Shown: positions 49,103 through 62,018, numbered from the stretch's first letter. The stretch: 64,000 nt of DNA from Cryptomeria japonica (GCF_030272615.1 NC_081413.1:333784302-333848301), one strand, 5' to 3'. Translations and numbers: made by a program. Notes: a model not told the origin generated them from the sequence alone.

Positions 49103-51169
49103 TTATCGAGGGGAGGTCGAAGCTCCCCTTTTTTCTAAAATGGGAGATGAATTCTCCCCAAAGATTTTATGCAAGCTTCGCTTGACCGCAACAGATGTAG
49201 TCACCAGAGGACTAATAACACACATTTTCTTCTTTTTAAGAGAACCACCACTTATTCCCTTTCCCAATGACAACTTGGAAGACTTCTTGAACGAAGATGA
49301 CAAAACTTGTTGAATGCATGCATCTATTTCTAGCTGAGTTTTACGATTCTTTGGAGGTCTACCCCTACCCAGGGACACTAGAACATTAGGGAAATTCAAC
49401 TGAACCTGAGCAATCAATGATTTACTGGGTGTTTTGGCTGGGGATGAACAAAAAGGCTGAACCACTTCTTGAAGAACCACTCGATTTGAAACATCCTATT
49501 GGGAATTGATAAGGACCTTAGAAGGATTTAACGAAGGAGAAAAAGGCAGGCTGTTATGAATTAAATCCAAGTCATTTCCCAAAGAGCACAAAACCTTTTC
49601 AGAGACCTCCTCTTCCATGAGATCCATATTAGTTTTAAGCAATAGCTCAACTTGTTGAGTTGTGTGTTCATCAGGAGAAATATGCAGAGATTGAGGCATG
49701 TCACATTCCCTAAAAGGCTCGTTTTGAAGTAACTCTTTCACTTGTTGAATTAAAACACCCTCTTCATGAATTAAAGGAGTTGACACAACCGGAGCAATGA
49801 CCCCAGAATCTAAAGGAGGACCAGGTGATCGTAGTAAAGATTTAGGAACCTCATCCCCTATAGTAGTACCTAGTCCCTCCATTGTAACAGGTGGAGCAAG
49901 GCAAACCATTGAATCATGTATTGGAGGAGAACCATCTTTACCATGACCACTGGACTGGGAAACTTCTAAAATAACCTAAGATAAATTGATTTTGTCCCTA
50001 TCCAGCTCAATTGCAATAGAATTATGATTAAGAGGAGTAAAATTGTTAAGATCCAACTTAGGTTGACGAACAGACCCAATCAAGTCCTAAAAAGATTCAT
50101 TAACCGTAGTATTTTGCTTAATTTGAGCTATATTATTAATAACCTCCTTGGGTTGACAAACAGAACCTACCAAGTCCTGAAAGGAATCTTTAGCAGTGGT
50201 AGGGTTTAAAGGGGCATTCTAATCCTCCTTACAGTTCATACCCAATTTTCCTTTCTGAAAATCAAAAAACAAGGGAGCATCCGCAATAATCAGATTTGGA
50301 CACAACTCACCATCCATCTTCAAAATGGGTTGTCTCCAAATGCCATCATTAGATTTGATATTACATGAAATTGGACAAACTGATGAAGGAGAAACCAGAA
50401 CACAAATTTTTACCAGAACCTTCCCTTCCTCAAAGACAGATTTAGAAGTCAAAAAATTCTGAAAATTATCCCCTATGGATTTCAGCACTTCTGGATCCAT
50501 GAATTCAAAGGGGAGTTGTGGCAAGCCAAACCAAACCAGAAGCAATTTAGGTTTGACCCATTCCGGAACAAAAGAAGGTTGCCAAGCGGAAACCCTAACT
50601 AAAACATTACCAAACCAATGAAAGGGATTTGCAAGTACCTCATCCTTACTATGAGGGGATTCAAAGACCAAAACGCAAGAGTTAGAAGATAACAGCTGAA
50701 GACAACCCAAAGTTGACCACCGTTTATGAAATTTAGAGTGTAATTTAGATAAATTGGTCAGAGGACCCCAAATTTCTCCTATAATAGCCACAGAGTGTAA
50801 CTTGGTAGCCCTATCAGCAACAACAGAACCAGAAAAATCAAAAAAGGGTTGCGGAAACCAAACCTCCTTCGAAGGACCAGATTGAACCATTTTACCATTT
50901 GCATCCAGAGCTTTACTACTCGAGCTTCCGGCATCTTTACCAACTATATCCATGACATCTGCCTTTTTAATAGACCCGAATGCCCTAGAACCATCCACAC
51001 CAGCAACTGACATTAGTTTTTCATGCCCAGATGCCCTAGTAGCAACATTGGTTCCCTTGGCTACTACTGCAGCAAATGACCTATTTGTAGAAACAAAAAT
51101 GTGCAACTTCTTTCCCCTGATATTCTTTCTCTCATTTTTATTTAGACCATGCCAAACAGAACTCCCCAT
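49103..51169 (-). pseudogene. LINE ORF1, DUF4283-like RNA-binding protein, broken
   Basis: One frame of about 689 codons starts at ATG 51169 (MGSSVWHGLNKNERK). Residues about 115-260 match the DUF4283 pattern of plant LINE ORF1 proteins (FHKRWSTLGCLQLL, NPFHWFGNVLVRVSAWQP, PKLLLVWFGLPQLPFEF, LKSIGDNF). The expected CCHC knuckle after this is degraded (PLFFDFQKGKLGMNC). Further on are two tandem copies of an SFQDLVGSVCQPK-like unit (50070-50190), an acidic part, and near the C-terminus GRGRPPKNRK, which resembles an AT-hook, then a basic KKKK stretch. Four in-frame stops (50219, about 50087, about 49978, about 49493) and no frameshift interrupt it. Confidence 0.85.
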
Positions 51170-51205
51170 CCTGCGCCGTGGAAGACCTTTGAAAAAACCC
51201 TGAAA

Positions 51206-53357
51206 ATGGAGGAAGTATCATTTTAATTAGTAAATTATCGTAGATATTTATTTCCTTTTTAATGAACTTTTCTATTTTTGGAAAGTATGTATATTTGTGT
51301 TGCAAGAGATGAGATTAGATTATGGTGTCCGACCAAGGATGAAAATGATGTTTTATTTTTGAAAATGAATATCATATTTTTATGTGATTAATGAATAGTT
51401 GATTTTATATCATTGTGTATATTGCATACATTATAATTATTATCACGTGATTTGGTTTGAAAACTCGCAATGAAATATTTAAATTATTATATGATGCAAT
51501 CAAAATTTAGTGAGTTAGTAAACCATGAACGACTTGTACCCGGACAAGGTAGATAAACTGCAATCAAACTTAGATCAATTAGAAAATTGGATCGATTTTA
51601 ATGTTTTAACAATATGGAAAAAGATTGTCCTTTCCGGTTATTGCCTATGCATGTTTAAATTTATGTATTCACATTTACTTATGAATTGGCAAGTCCTTGA
51701 TTGTGATTGTTGGTTATTGTCGTTTGTTGATTTGGGTACCTTCTTATGTCCTTGATCTCGAGTATTTACTATTTTCATGTGATGGTTTGTATCCAGTCAT
51801 GTCCTTTATGCAGGTGTTGAATGTTGGTTTGTGGTTGACCAAAGTTGGTCAGGTCTCGAGTTAGAGTACTATCAGTCAGTGCACCTCGTATGAAGTCTTG
51901 TTTGACCAAGTGGGTATTCTCTCTATTTTGAGCTCCGTTTTCTTGACCTTGTGTATTCCTGTGTTTTAGGAGTTATTGGGTTATGGTCTAGTGCCATATG
52001 GGAAAGTGGCTTTTGATTGGGGGTCGCGCCCAAAATGGTTGTTGGTTAACCCATCGAAAGTGTGTCTAAATAAGTGATAATCTAATAGCATATTAGAGAG
52101 TTAGTTAATGAATCACTAAGTAAGATAATTGTGCCTCACGCATGGGATGAGTGCTAGCACAGACTCGACATGCAGTGAGAAGCCCTGAAATGGAAAACTA
52201 TCAACCTTGTCTTCACGAAAGGTTGTGTTGGGTCCACATAAGACTTCGATGGGCCGGAGGTTCAGAATAGGTTGCTAGGGTAACCCAGAGGATGGGGCTG
52301 AAACCGATGAAGACCTGTCATGGTAACCATACCAGGTTATGTGATGACACTTGTCCCTTATGTTCACTAGTGCATTGTTGTGTTGTATTGATAGGAGCAT
52401 TGTTGTGGAGTCATCCTGTTGCTTATGCCCTTGTGAGAACCTGATATTCATGTTAGCCCATGGGTTGTGAAGATTTAGTTTCGCGGATGCTCCAGTTGAT
52501 CTATGTATTTGCTTCTTATTATGTTCAGTTGGATCCTTTCCTATTCAAGGATCATTCATGTATTTATTGGACCAATGTGGTCGTATGTATTATTGGTTAT
52601 GTTTGCCTTGATGACAGGATCATAATGATGTGAACCTTATGTATTCTTCACTATTATTTAATTGTCAGAGGGGTCTTGCAGTTGAGCAGACCTGAAGATG
52701 TAGCCCTCTAGGGGTGAACTCCGATATCAATTTGGTGTTATGTGATGTTTATGTTCTTATGTTTCCTTTTTAGTTTAGCATGTATGGATGATATTATGTT
52801 AGAATGTATAAAGTGGATTAGATGAAATTAATCTTAAAAGCATGTATGTAGTCATCTTATTAAATGCAATAATTTGGATCATGAAAGAATGTAGATTAGA
52901 ATAATGGAATATATTCAGTTATTGATAATGAAATTAAGTATGCATGAAAAGTATTCATTAGTTTATGATGAAATTTAAGTACGCTATGAAATTAGATGCA
53001 TGACTTAAGTTTTAATGAAAGTTTGAACGTAATGTATGGTTAAATTTTATGGATGAACCTTAGCATGTTATCTATATTTTTATCTTATCAAAAGCAATTT
53101 ATCCTTGTTTAAAGTATGATCTTGTCATTAAGTTAATCAGCTTAATTGGATTAATTAGCATGATTTGAGTTTAATGTTGAATTAAGTAATCACGCTGGGA
53201 AACTCTTTAGGTGTTATTCGAGTCTTCCGTTGTGTTTTCTGAACTTATGATATCTTGTTGTATCATTATGTTGTGTTTAACTTTAAAAAAAAAATATTTG
53301 CACTCTATTCTTGTGTTTTATCTTAATCCCTTCAGGGTTTCCTGGCGGGGCATTACA
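51206..53357 (+). repeat. 3' part of the plus solo LTR after the LINE
   Basis: No gene. It aligns by blocks with 31000-32849: GTGGCTTTTGATTGGGGGTCGCGCCC at 52006 against GTGGCTTTCGAGCGAGGGTCATGCCC at 31767, GATAATCTAATA, CCTTGTCTTCACGAAAGG, and the GGGGCATTACA end. Confidence 0.8.
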
Positions 53358-53873
53358 ACAAGTCAAGTTAGGGTCCCACAACTATCTCCTCCACTCCCAT
53401 CGGACAAATAAGGTACGGTCAAACTTGTGAAACCAGGTGGAGTCGATACCCCGTACCTACCTGGTACTTGTACCTGCAATGTCCTATACCAAAGAACCAC
53501 ACGTGCATATAGGCAAATATATATAAACAGACATGACACGCACACCGATGAAGGAGAATCATGACGTTCCCTGTCTCACCGGAGTGAGTGAAGGAAAATC
53601 ATCCCCTCACATCCCATACACTTGTAAACATGCAACATATAAATAACACATCGCATATATAAAGCAAAAGTGTCAGTCTATGTCAGTAATCCATAAAAAT
53701 CTCATTAAACATAAGCAATGAAGTATTGCATGAAAGCACACACTGCATATCCAGATAAGGCATGAAATAACATCACATAGAGTCTGAATCAATATACAAT
53801 AATGTATCCATTGAATACTCAACTGAAGTCAAACATAAGTCCAAAAAGAGTCTAATTGAGGAGGGGTACTACA

Positions 53874-54857
53874 TCAATTCCCTTTGGTTTGAGGTAGTTA
53901 GTTTAGTATGTAAACATTTTAATTCTAGACATGTTACCTTTAATTTAGCATTAAGTAATGCTTATTCTTAAGAAGCAAAGAGTGGATAGGAACCAAGAGG
54001 AAGAGTGATAATTCTATATGTTAGAGGCTATCCCTTTAAGGCAATAGGTATCCCAAAAATATTCTTATATGAAGATAATATATTGAATGTAAGATTCTTT
54101 TATGTAGATTTGGGTGTGAGTTTTTTAGTGATGCTTTTCCTTGGTATTATTCTAGTTCTAGATATAAGATGTATTATAATTAGCACTTAAAGTATTCTTA
54201 TGCTCCTAGGAATCATATTGGTTTGTATTAGTATTGGTGTTGGTGTTTTGGCATCCTTGGTGTAGTTTTGTAGGGAAAGTGTTGTACAATAATCTTTATA
54301 TCAGGTTATGTAAGACTTCATCTCTGTTTCACCTAAGTGGGTGGTAGTCAATGAGAGAACTGTCTGGGGTATGAGGCCCAAGAAAGGGTTGCGTACCCGC
54401 TTTTGTTTTGATTTTTTAAGTTGAACTATGAAGTCTATGTGCTTTCATGTAGGCAAGGCCATCTACGATGAGCCCTCGAGACTGTAGGGTTGGCTCTTCT
54501 GTATTGTCTGATCTTGTCACTCTTCCTATGTTATATGTTTTCCCTTGTGAGATCAATGGTGGATGTTTGACCCAGTTAAAGTCATTGTATGATTTAGCTT
54601 GTTGAACATATATCTAGCATTTGATAGATCTAATGTGAGCAGGAACGTGTGGCAGGTCAAGTCATGTACTGTACCAGAACTTGAGAAATCTCAGGTATGA
54701 GGTGACAAGTTTATTAGTTGTGTGTTGTTTAAATTATAATTCATTATGTTACAGTGTGTATGATCATATTTCTTTTTAGTAATGTTGTAATATGTTATTT
54801 AAAAAAAAGTGTTGCTACTTTTTAGTGGTGTTCACTTGGGTAAGAAGTGGGCATTAT
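53874..54857 (+). repeat. Degraded long-LTR 3' part, plus
   Basis: Weak homology to the TGTAGTACC family is seen at AGAGAACTGTCTGGGGTATGAGGCCCAAG (54354 on) and GTACTGTACCAGAACTTGAG (54667), ending in AAGAAGTGGGCATTATA at 54857. It is older than the insertions that split it. No gene is seen. Confidence 0.45.
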
Positions 54858-56075
54858 AGAAATTGTCTTTGTATTACTATTAACATGAATTGTCACTAAT
54901 GAGCATACAAAAAAATTTAATTATTTATTAATAAGAACTCCAAAACATGGAAGAGATGCCTTTATAAAGAGCCCAAGTTGCTTTATTTTGTTCAACGTAT
55001 ATTACACTTATTATCCATTTAAGGTTTTAGACAAGGATTAAAATTTAAATCCAAACCATCCTCTAGTTGACGAATACAAGAAAATGTGAATTGGTAAAAT
55101 TAATTAACTATTAAATTTTGATATTACAAATCTGGAAAAAGGTTAGGATATAAGAATGAATTGAGAATTATAAGAATTGTTTGGCTAATTCTCAAGAATT
55201 AGTCATCATAGGGTACAATCTCTCAACTAAAACTTTCTAAAAATTCTATCATATAATTTAATTATTTGAGATTGTGTAAGATAAAATTTTATAAATTAAG
55301 AGTCTAAATGTCAAATACAAAGCCTTAACTTGTTCAAAATAGTACACTTAATATTTATAATAACTAATATGTAGTAGTTTAAAATATTTTTGGAATCCTC
55401 AATAAATGTAGTAAGATGTTGTGAAATAAATAAATGGCTTTAACATTCTTTGGTTTGCTTGAGATGCAAAGACATACAAAATTTTCAACTTTAAACCAAA
55501 AAAAACATAAATTTTATTTTTGACAACTTTAGCATAATAGCCCTCAAAGAGCTTGAAATTATACTTGAATAATTAAAGAGTTTATAGTTGAGGTTTATTC
55601 TAAACAAAATAGGAAAACATTTAGAATTATTTGGTTGTAGTATTATTTGGACGATCCATATTTGTTGTTTAGGTCAAGTGAGAGGTATAGAAATCACCAT
55701 TCTCTCATTCCTTGTAAATTTAGTTGTGTTACAAGCCTTTGGAAGCTTGGTTATTTTCTTACCTAAATATTAAAGTTTGGTAGTACTACCAACAACCAAA
55801 TTCCTAAATTTTACCCAAGATGGATTTCAAAATTCATATTAGCGTGATGAACATTCACAAAGTTAATATTCAATTAATATACCCACGTTAAATAGAAGAC
55901 ACGTTCTCTTTTTTTTCTTTCGAGACTTAATATAACAAATTCTATGGAGCTCTAGTTGGTCACCCAAATCCTAATAGATCAATCAATAAACAAGCTAGAT
56001 GAAAGAATTCCAGAGATCATGAAGCATAAGTCTCTCCCACAAATAATAATAATAATAATAATCATTAAAAATAAC

Positions 56076-56127
<52 letters not shown>

Positions 56128-57199
56128 TATTTATAAAAAATAAAGCATTATCAAATTTACATATAGGCTTGGATAACTCGCAAAGCTCTTAGAAGATTGA
56201 TTCATCTATCACAATATTTTTTAATAAGAGATGAACCCTTTCATGGTATTAAGTTCATATTTCTATTTTGATTCTACTCTCTTACATAAAAGTTGTCTTC
56301 AGATAAGAGTTACTCTATTAGTACATTTAGGGTGAAATTTGTATATCCATACTAATTTTCAATTGGTTTCATGTCTATTTTAGGTGGTTTTATTATGCTT
56401 GTTATGGTTATTCCAAACTAACACTAATATTTGTTTAACATAAGCTACATCATGAGGCCATAACCCATGGGTTCTAGAATCAATTCCATAACTAGAAAAT
56501 AAGATATCTAAATGAGTTAAAATAATTTAGGAGGAAACGTGGAGACATGTTGAACTTTACTAGGGAGAGATGACCTTTAATTTTTTTTACTATGTTTAGA
56601 TCAGTACCATTGAATTAAAATTTAACTTCAAATACCCTAGTTACTTAAACATGAGAAAGGTTATAACTGTTTTCTGTGAAATGCTTTGTGGGTGGTCATA
56701 ATGCATTATCATTTTCTTTTAAGATGCTAGTAACATTTTTTTAATTGTACTTTGTTATTGGACTTGATCAACCCAATAACCTTGTAAATTTGCTCTATTT
56801 TATAGTAAAAGAGGATACTCATGTAGTCTAGAATGCATGGTTCTCATCTTGGAATATATGTTGAATATATAATGATGAGTGACTACATATTATGAGAAAT
56901 GCATGGCATTCACTACATTAATGTTATGTCAACATAGGATGATAAATTTAAATTCAATGTTGAAGTTACATCTTAAAACATCATTATTAAAGAAAATAGA
57001 ATCATAATAAGAAAAATTGAGGAAGTTGAAATATGTGATATTAAGCATCATTAATTTTTGCAATTGTAAATTTGGATATATACTTATAAGAAATGTGTGT
57101 GTATATAGTTCTCATTCTAATTTGATGAGGTATAAATATTATATCTTGGCATATTTAATTATTGATTATGTATTTGTTGAGTTGTGATGTAGATACATC
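54858..57199. other. AT-rich interval, no gene seen
   Basis: No reading frame with a recognisable domain, no RNA gene and no element ends are found. The only structure is the (TAA)n run at 56041-56126. Confidence 0.5.
56041..56126. repeat. (TAA)n microsatellite
   Basis: Two runs of the AAT/TAA trinucleotide separated by an imperfect segment at 56062-56078; the second run has about sixteen units. Confidence 0.97.
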
Positions 57200-59521
57200 T
57201 CATGCTACTAAGGACAACAACTAAATTACAGGGCGGGAAATCATTTGACTTTTCCTCCAAGAGAAGATAAAGATTTGAAATAAACCTTTTATAATTTAAT
57301 ATCATTGACTCTACTACCCACCCAAGGCTCAAAGAGATCCACATCATGAAACCCAATGATTATAAGTATACCAATATGCATGACCAAATACTTTAACAAT
57401 TGATCCCAATAATTCTCAATGCACATCAAATTATCATATTTACATTGTCATATTCACATGAGGTTCAAAATATACTCAATTGACCATAATGCCAAAAGAA
57501 CAGATCGGAATCGGCCCAATAATAAAATTTACCTCTATAATATCATTACTCTACAAAAGAAAATTATATTTAAAACCATAAATTCCAACTTTTATAAAAT
57601 CACATTTTGGACTAAAACCATTCATGGAGGCCATCCACAATTGATGGACCTCTAAAAGATTCAAAATTAAAAATCAACCAGTAATAAACCTAGGAAAACC
57701 CATTGACCTATCATTACACAACACTCTAAAAATGCAAAAATTCACTTTTCATCCATCCATAAAAATTTGGGAAGAATTTTCCCATATCAACCATAGTTTT
57801 CAAAATTTAAACAATTAATTTAAATGCACAAAAAATAGACTAAATTGGTATCATAAAAATGTTCTAATTTCATTTAAAAACAATTTGCAACAAGAATCAG
57901 ACTCTAAAATTGAGAAACAATGGAAAAAATTAAGAAACATGCCTTCAAATAGAAGAAATCTTCAAAATAAAAAAGGAAGCCAAACACACCAAAATAGACC
58001 ATGAAAACCAGACAACTTGTAGAGATCACCAACATGAATCTTTTGAACCTCTACCCACAAAATCCATTCGTCCAATCTCCCACAATCAACAATTCATGAA
58101 AAAAAGACTCAGTGTAAAAATTAGTACTTTTTCTCCTATAAAACCTCATTGGTTTTTTGAAATTAAAAAGATAAAATAAATAAATAATTAAATAAAACTT
58201 TAATTACCACATTCATATACTCTTCCCCATAAATGCCATAATAAAATGAGCATAGATAAGCCCAATAAAAATATTCCTAAAACATTAAATAACCATTAAT
58301 CAATTAAAAGCCACATCAATGTAAAATAAATTAAAAATTTAATTTAATTTTTTCAAAAGTCCAAATTTAACCTCAAAAGTCACCCATACACCCAATTAGG
58401 AAAATTCCAATTAAAGCGAATAGTCATAAGACATATTTTATAAATAAATATTAATTCCACATAGTAATATTAAACTACCATTAATATATTCACTATAATT
58501 GATGAGTATTCACATATGACCAATTATGCACAAACAGTCTTTACTGGTCATTCACAAATATGCATTAGGGTGACCGAACATTACCAATTGATAATCATAT
58601 GCATAAACAAATGAAATTAAGGAAAATTATCCAAATTAGGAATTATGGCTATGGTTGGGTAACATTAATGGTCAGTGTGCTATCTCTCGTAACCACCATT
58701 GGGGATATGGGCACGCTCAGTCCTATGGAGCTAGGTGGAGTTGATGCCTTGTACCTATAGTTACTAAAATATTCACATGTCAAGTGTACCCACCCTTACA
58801 TATCCATATATGTATAAAATCATCAAAGTGACTAAAATCATCAAAAGGGAATTTTAACACTGCATACATTCTCATATGTTTGAATGATGTGATATCATCC
58901 ATTTCACATCTACATCAATTAAAGAACAATAATAATATTCTCATCTAATTATTGTATTAAACAACAACATCAATATTCTTTCATTGCATCAATAAACATA
59001 AAACCATTCCTCGAATGAGGTCAACATCGTAAACATCATTATCATCATAACAATCCACTAAATCCAACATGCATACCATCAATTGCATCAATAAGAATTC
59101 AATCTCTTTAATAGAGAAATTAAAATAGATATAATTTACTAATTTTAATTCTTCCAATCGGGTTAACATCATTTGCTACATTCTGATCATTAATCAAATT
59201 AGGATCTCATGCATGGCAGTTCTAAATTACTACATCCAAGGCACAATAGATCATCATGCATCTCAATGCAATTGCATAATCACAAATCACCATGAGGGAA
59301 TTGAACACGTCACAAGTCTAGAACAATCACGAAGCATATACCAAACAGAGCATAAGATAAGCACTCAAGTTCATACATTGCAACAAATGAAGTATCTAGA
59401 ATAAGATCAAAGCACCACATAATGATTTACATCCAAAATGAAAATGGTTCAACCAAAGGCACATAGGCAAATACACTTCAAGAAGCTAGAATGTAGAAAA
59501 GAAAACCAGTGGGGCATTACA
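57200..59521 (-). repeat. Degraded long LTR, minus
   Basis: The landmark GGAGCTAGGTGGAGTTGATGCC with CTTGTACCTATAG at 58726-58760 matches the conserved block of the long-LTR family in reverse. The right edge is GTGGGGCATTACA (59509-59521), read on the minus strand as a TGTAATGCCCC start. The left part (57860-58400) resembles 39500-40050 in base composition and short blocks only. The left edge is not found. Confidence 0.45.
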
Positions 59522-59526
59522 CGTAA

Positions 59527-59929
59527 CCACACATCCCAATACATGCTTCAAACCCTCACATATTCAAATTAAAAGAGATGCTCTCATAAGCCAACCTCAA
59601 ACTAGCCTTAGCCAAAATAGCCAACCTTAAACAACTACTCATTTGTTCACTTTTGTAGACATAAACTTGCACAAAACCCCTAAGTGGTATTACATAAACT
59701 ATGTGACTGATACCATGAGCTTATAAAACCACTTTTTCCCTCATTTATTTTTTGATACTAATGTTTTCCAACATTAAATATTTTCTCAATATTACATATA
59801 ACATACAAAGTGGCCCAAAGAATGTCTTCCCCATGTGATGCACACATCCTAGATCCCCTAGGTGCACCATAAATAATATTAAATTATATCATAACATATG
59901 CAAAGTGTATGCCACAAATTTTCCCAACA
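59527..59929 (-). repeat. 3' LTR of the small element
   Basis: It lacks the insertion present in its partner and so shows the empty site AAGTGGCCCAAAGAATGTCTT at 59809-59829. Minus orientation is chosen from the polypurine tract and the TGTTGGG start at 59929. Confidence 0.75.
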
Positions 59930-61482
59930 TTTTCTCACTTGTCATATACATTGTGTAAGGAGTAAAATGTAAACTTGAACATCAAGAGAACAATCCCCGT
60001 AGTCAACATGTACCATCAAGGAATCAAAGTGTTGCATATTCTCCATCAAGATGCATGGAACAATAATTAAGGTGACCACCATCTCAAACATGAACCTTGT
60101 CATCCTCCATCATGTAAATACACAAAAGATAAGATCTGATCCAAAGAGATGACACACTAAAGGTCACATAGAAGCATAATTCTTGTATCAAACTAATTTC
60201 CAAACACAAAAACTAAATCTAGTGGTAACAAATATGCATCAATATCTATCAGTAAATAATCACATAGATGAAATAGCAACCACAACTAGTTGCTAACACA
60301 TCCAACTAATCATATCTCAAAACCAAGGTATACACATCGTAATAGGTAAACCTTATTAAATCAGCATGTCCAACCCAAATCCAATACCAAACTCCATTTA
60401 TAAAACATATTAATGAAGAACATACTCATCCAAGAACTCCCACTACATAGGTAATATCAAATCTGAAAATTATCAATGCATCCAAAGATCCACCACTAGC
60501 ATCACATAGAAGGTGTAACCAATATCATGTAGTACTAAAAAATATCCACAAACATATGCAAAAATTGCAAAAAAGTCTATTACAATGCAAATCCCACTAC
60601 TAGTCTACATGACGATCTCATGTTCTCCACACTCAACAAAAGAAACACATCAAGGAATCTCCATGTTTTCACCAAAGAATAATGAAAAAAATGTTACTAC
60701 AAATATAGTGCTCACATAGTACAACACAAACCTTGACTACAATATCATGTGAATGCAAACATCTAGGAAGAAGAAAAAGACCAAAGAGAGAACTTGCAAA
60801 TCAAAGCATGTAACATATGCTTCTATACACACATCTAAATGCTATAACTATGATAAGTATGATCTCTTTCACAGCCCCAAATGAAAATTCTCAGCAACAC
60901 TTGACCATTCAATCTCCAAGATTGAATAAAACATATGTATCTCATATCACCAACATGTATATAAGCATCTCTAACCAATGAATATCAAACTCAAAATTCA
61001 TTCCCAAAACCAAGGGAATAGCCCAAAACATATCCTAAACTATTCATCAATAGATATCATGAATTAACTCATATGTACAATGAGATAAAAATGTCATACA
61101 CTCCTCAAATGAACCCCCCATAACTATCATGCATAGATCAAGATCCATACCCATGAGAAGACAAAGCATGAAAAAAAATATATGAAAATAGTGAAAGGAA
61201 ACTTGTAACCATCTAATGACAATTTCCAAATAACCCAAAAGAGAAATCTAAGCAGACAAGTATTATTAATCCATATGCAAAAGAATAGACAACATGCCAT
61301 CAAAATATGATACAAGATATACCTTGGGAAAACCTTCAACATGGAAAAAACCAGCCTCTAAAACCATCCATGACTCATGCAGTATTCAACAATAAACATT
61401 ACAATACATCTTTAGTGCCTCCATGAACACCTTTGAATCATCAAGCCTCTCCAATGCATCCTCCATGTGTCCCAGCCTGAAT

Positions 61483-62018
61483 CCACACATCCCATGCCAT
61501 GCTTCACATACACTCTCTCTAGGAGAAGACTCAAAACCCCAACTAGCCAACCTTGGACAACTACCCTTGTTTTTTCTCTTATAGAAACAAGCTCACTCAA
61601 AACCACCAAGTGGTATTACATAAAACCATGTGACTAAAACCATGATTATAAAACCATTGACCCCACATTTAATTTAGATACTTTATTAAATAAATCTCTC
61701 CAATATTAAATAAATACATTTTCCATGTTACATTCAACACATAAAGTGGCCCCAAGAATGTTTTGATTAAGTAAAAACAGGTATTTGAAAGGTACCCGAA
61801 CCTTTTACAAGCCAGGAAAACAGAAATGCTAAAAAAAGTGCCTGATCACTTCAAAATGTCAAAATGAACCCACCAGAAGGGCTCAACTAGGTCTCCCCAA
61901 GAATGTTAACTACTAGTTATGCATGTAATTTTAGGTCTCCCTAGGTGCACCACATACATAATAATAAATTAAACATTATAAAACTTATGCAAGATGTACA
62001 TCAACCTAATTTCTAACA
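61483..62018 (-). repeat. 5' LTR of the small element, interrupted
   Basis: It carries the 61763-61894 insertion. Its minus-strand start is TGTTAGAAATTAGG at 62018. Confidence 0.75.
61763..61894 (-). mobile_element. 132-bp retroposon insertion (truncated LINE or SINE)
   Basis: The segment is flanked by a perfect 13-bp target duplication CCCCAAGAATGTT (61750-61762 and 61895-61907). On the minus strand it ends ACTTAATCAAAA, a short A tail after ATC, much like the LINE tail at 42603-42620 (TTTTATCAAAA). Length, tail and a duplication over 10 bp fit a 5'-truncated LINE or a SINE. Confidence 0.85.

Larger units (their letters stand above)
42603..51205 (-). mobile_element. L1-type LINE, nearly full length
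   Basis: An 8.6-kb minus-strand non-LTR element has ORF1 (DUF4283-like), ORF2 (endonuclease, RT, zinc-knuckle region, RNase H), a 2.2-kb 3' region and an A13 tail (T13 on the plus strand at 42603-42615, preceded on the element strand by TTTTATC). It sits in the plus solo LTR 40478-53357. I could not define a target duplication by eye, so the 5' edge near 51205 is approximate. Confidence 0.9.
40478..53357 (+). mobile_element. 4.3-kb solo LTR, plus, split by a LINE
   Basis: It runs from TGTAGTACCCC (40478) to GGGGCATTACA (53357). Target duplications are GCAAG (40473-40477) and ACAAG (53358-53362), one transition apart. Without the LINE it is about 4.3 kb. It shows the family block GAGGTTCGTCTCCACCTGG at 40735-40755, a distinct GC-rich island at 42030-42310, and the TCTTCACGAAAGG/TGTGATGACACTTGTCCC blocks at 52210 and 52340. 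Confidence 0.85.
37068..53873 (-). mobile_element. 3.9-kb solo LTR, minus, itself interrupted
   Basis: The left edge TGTAATGCCCCGCC (37068) and right edge GGGGTACTACA (53873) bound an LTR of about 3,920 bp once the inner solo LTR (40478-53357) and its duplicated target are removed. The target duplications are TTGAT (37063-37067) and TCAAT (53874-53878), which both derive from TCGAT by CpG deamination on opposite strands. Homology runs continuously across the inner insertion: CACTCACATGAGTGTGATT at 40456-40474 lies in the segment matching 8110-8160, and the match resumes at 53363. Confidence 0.82.
59527..62018 (-). mobile_element. Small LTR element without coding capacity
   Basis: Two diverged direct repeats (59527-59929 and 61483-62018) of about 400 bp, once a 132-bp insertion and its duplication are subtracted, flank about 1.55 kb. 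Shared landmarks are CCACACATCCCA, AGTGGTATTACATAAA, ATGTGACT.A.ACCATGA, AAAGTGGCCC.AAGAATGT and CCCTAGGTGCACCA. On the minus strand each LTR starts TGTTRG. The purine-rich AAGTGAGAAAA just outside the left LTR (59930-59945) is a good polypurine tract. The internal region has no gag or pol, so it is a non-autonomous or deleted element. Confidence 0.75.

Noticed and set aside
42603..51205. Exact LINE target duplication
   Set aside because: AT-rich flanks offer several weak matches (for example ATATGTGTATA against GTATGTATA near 51285); none is convincing by eye.
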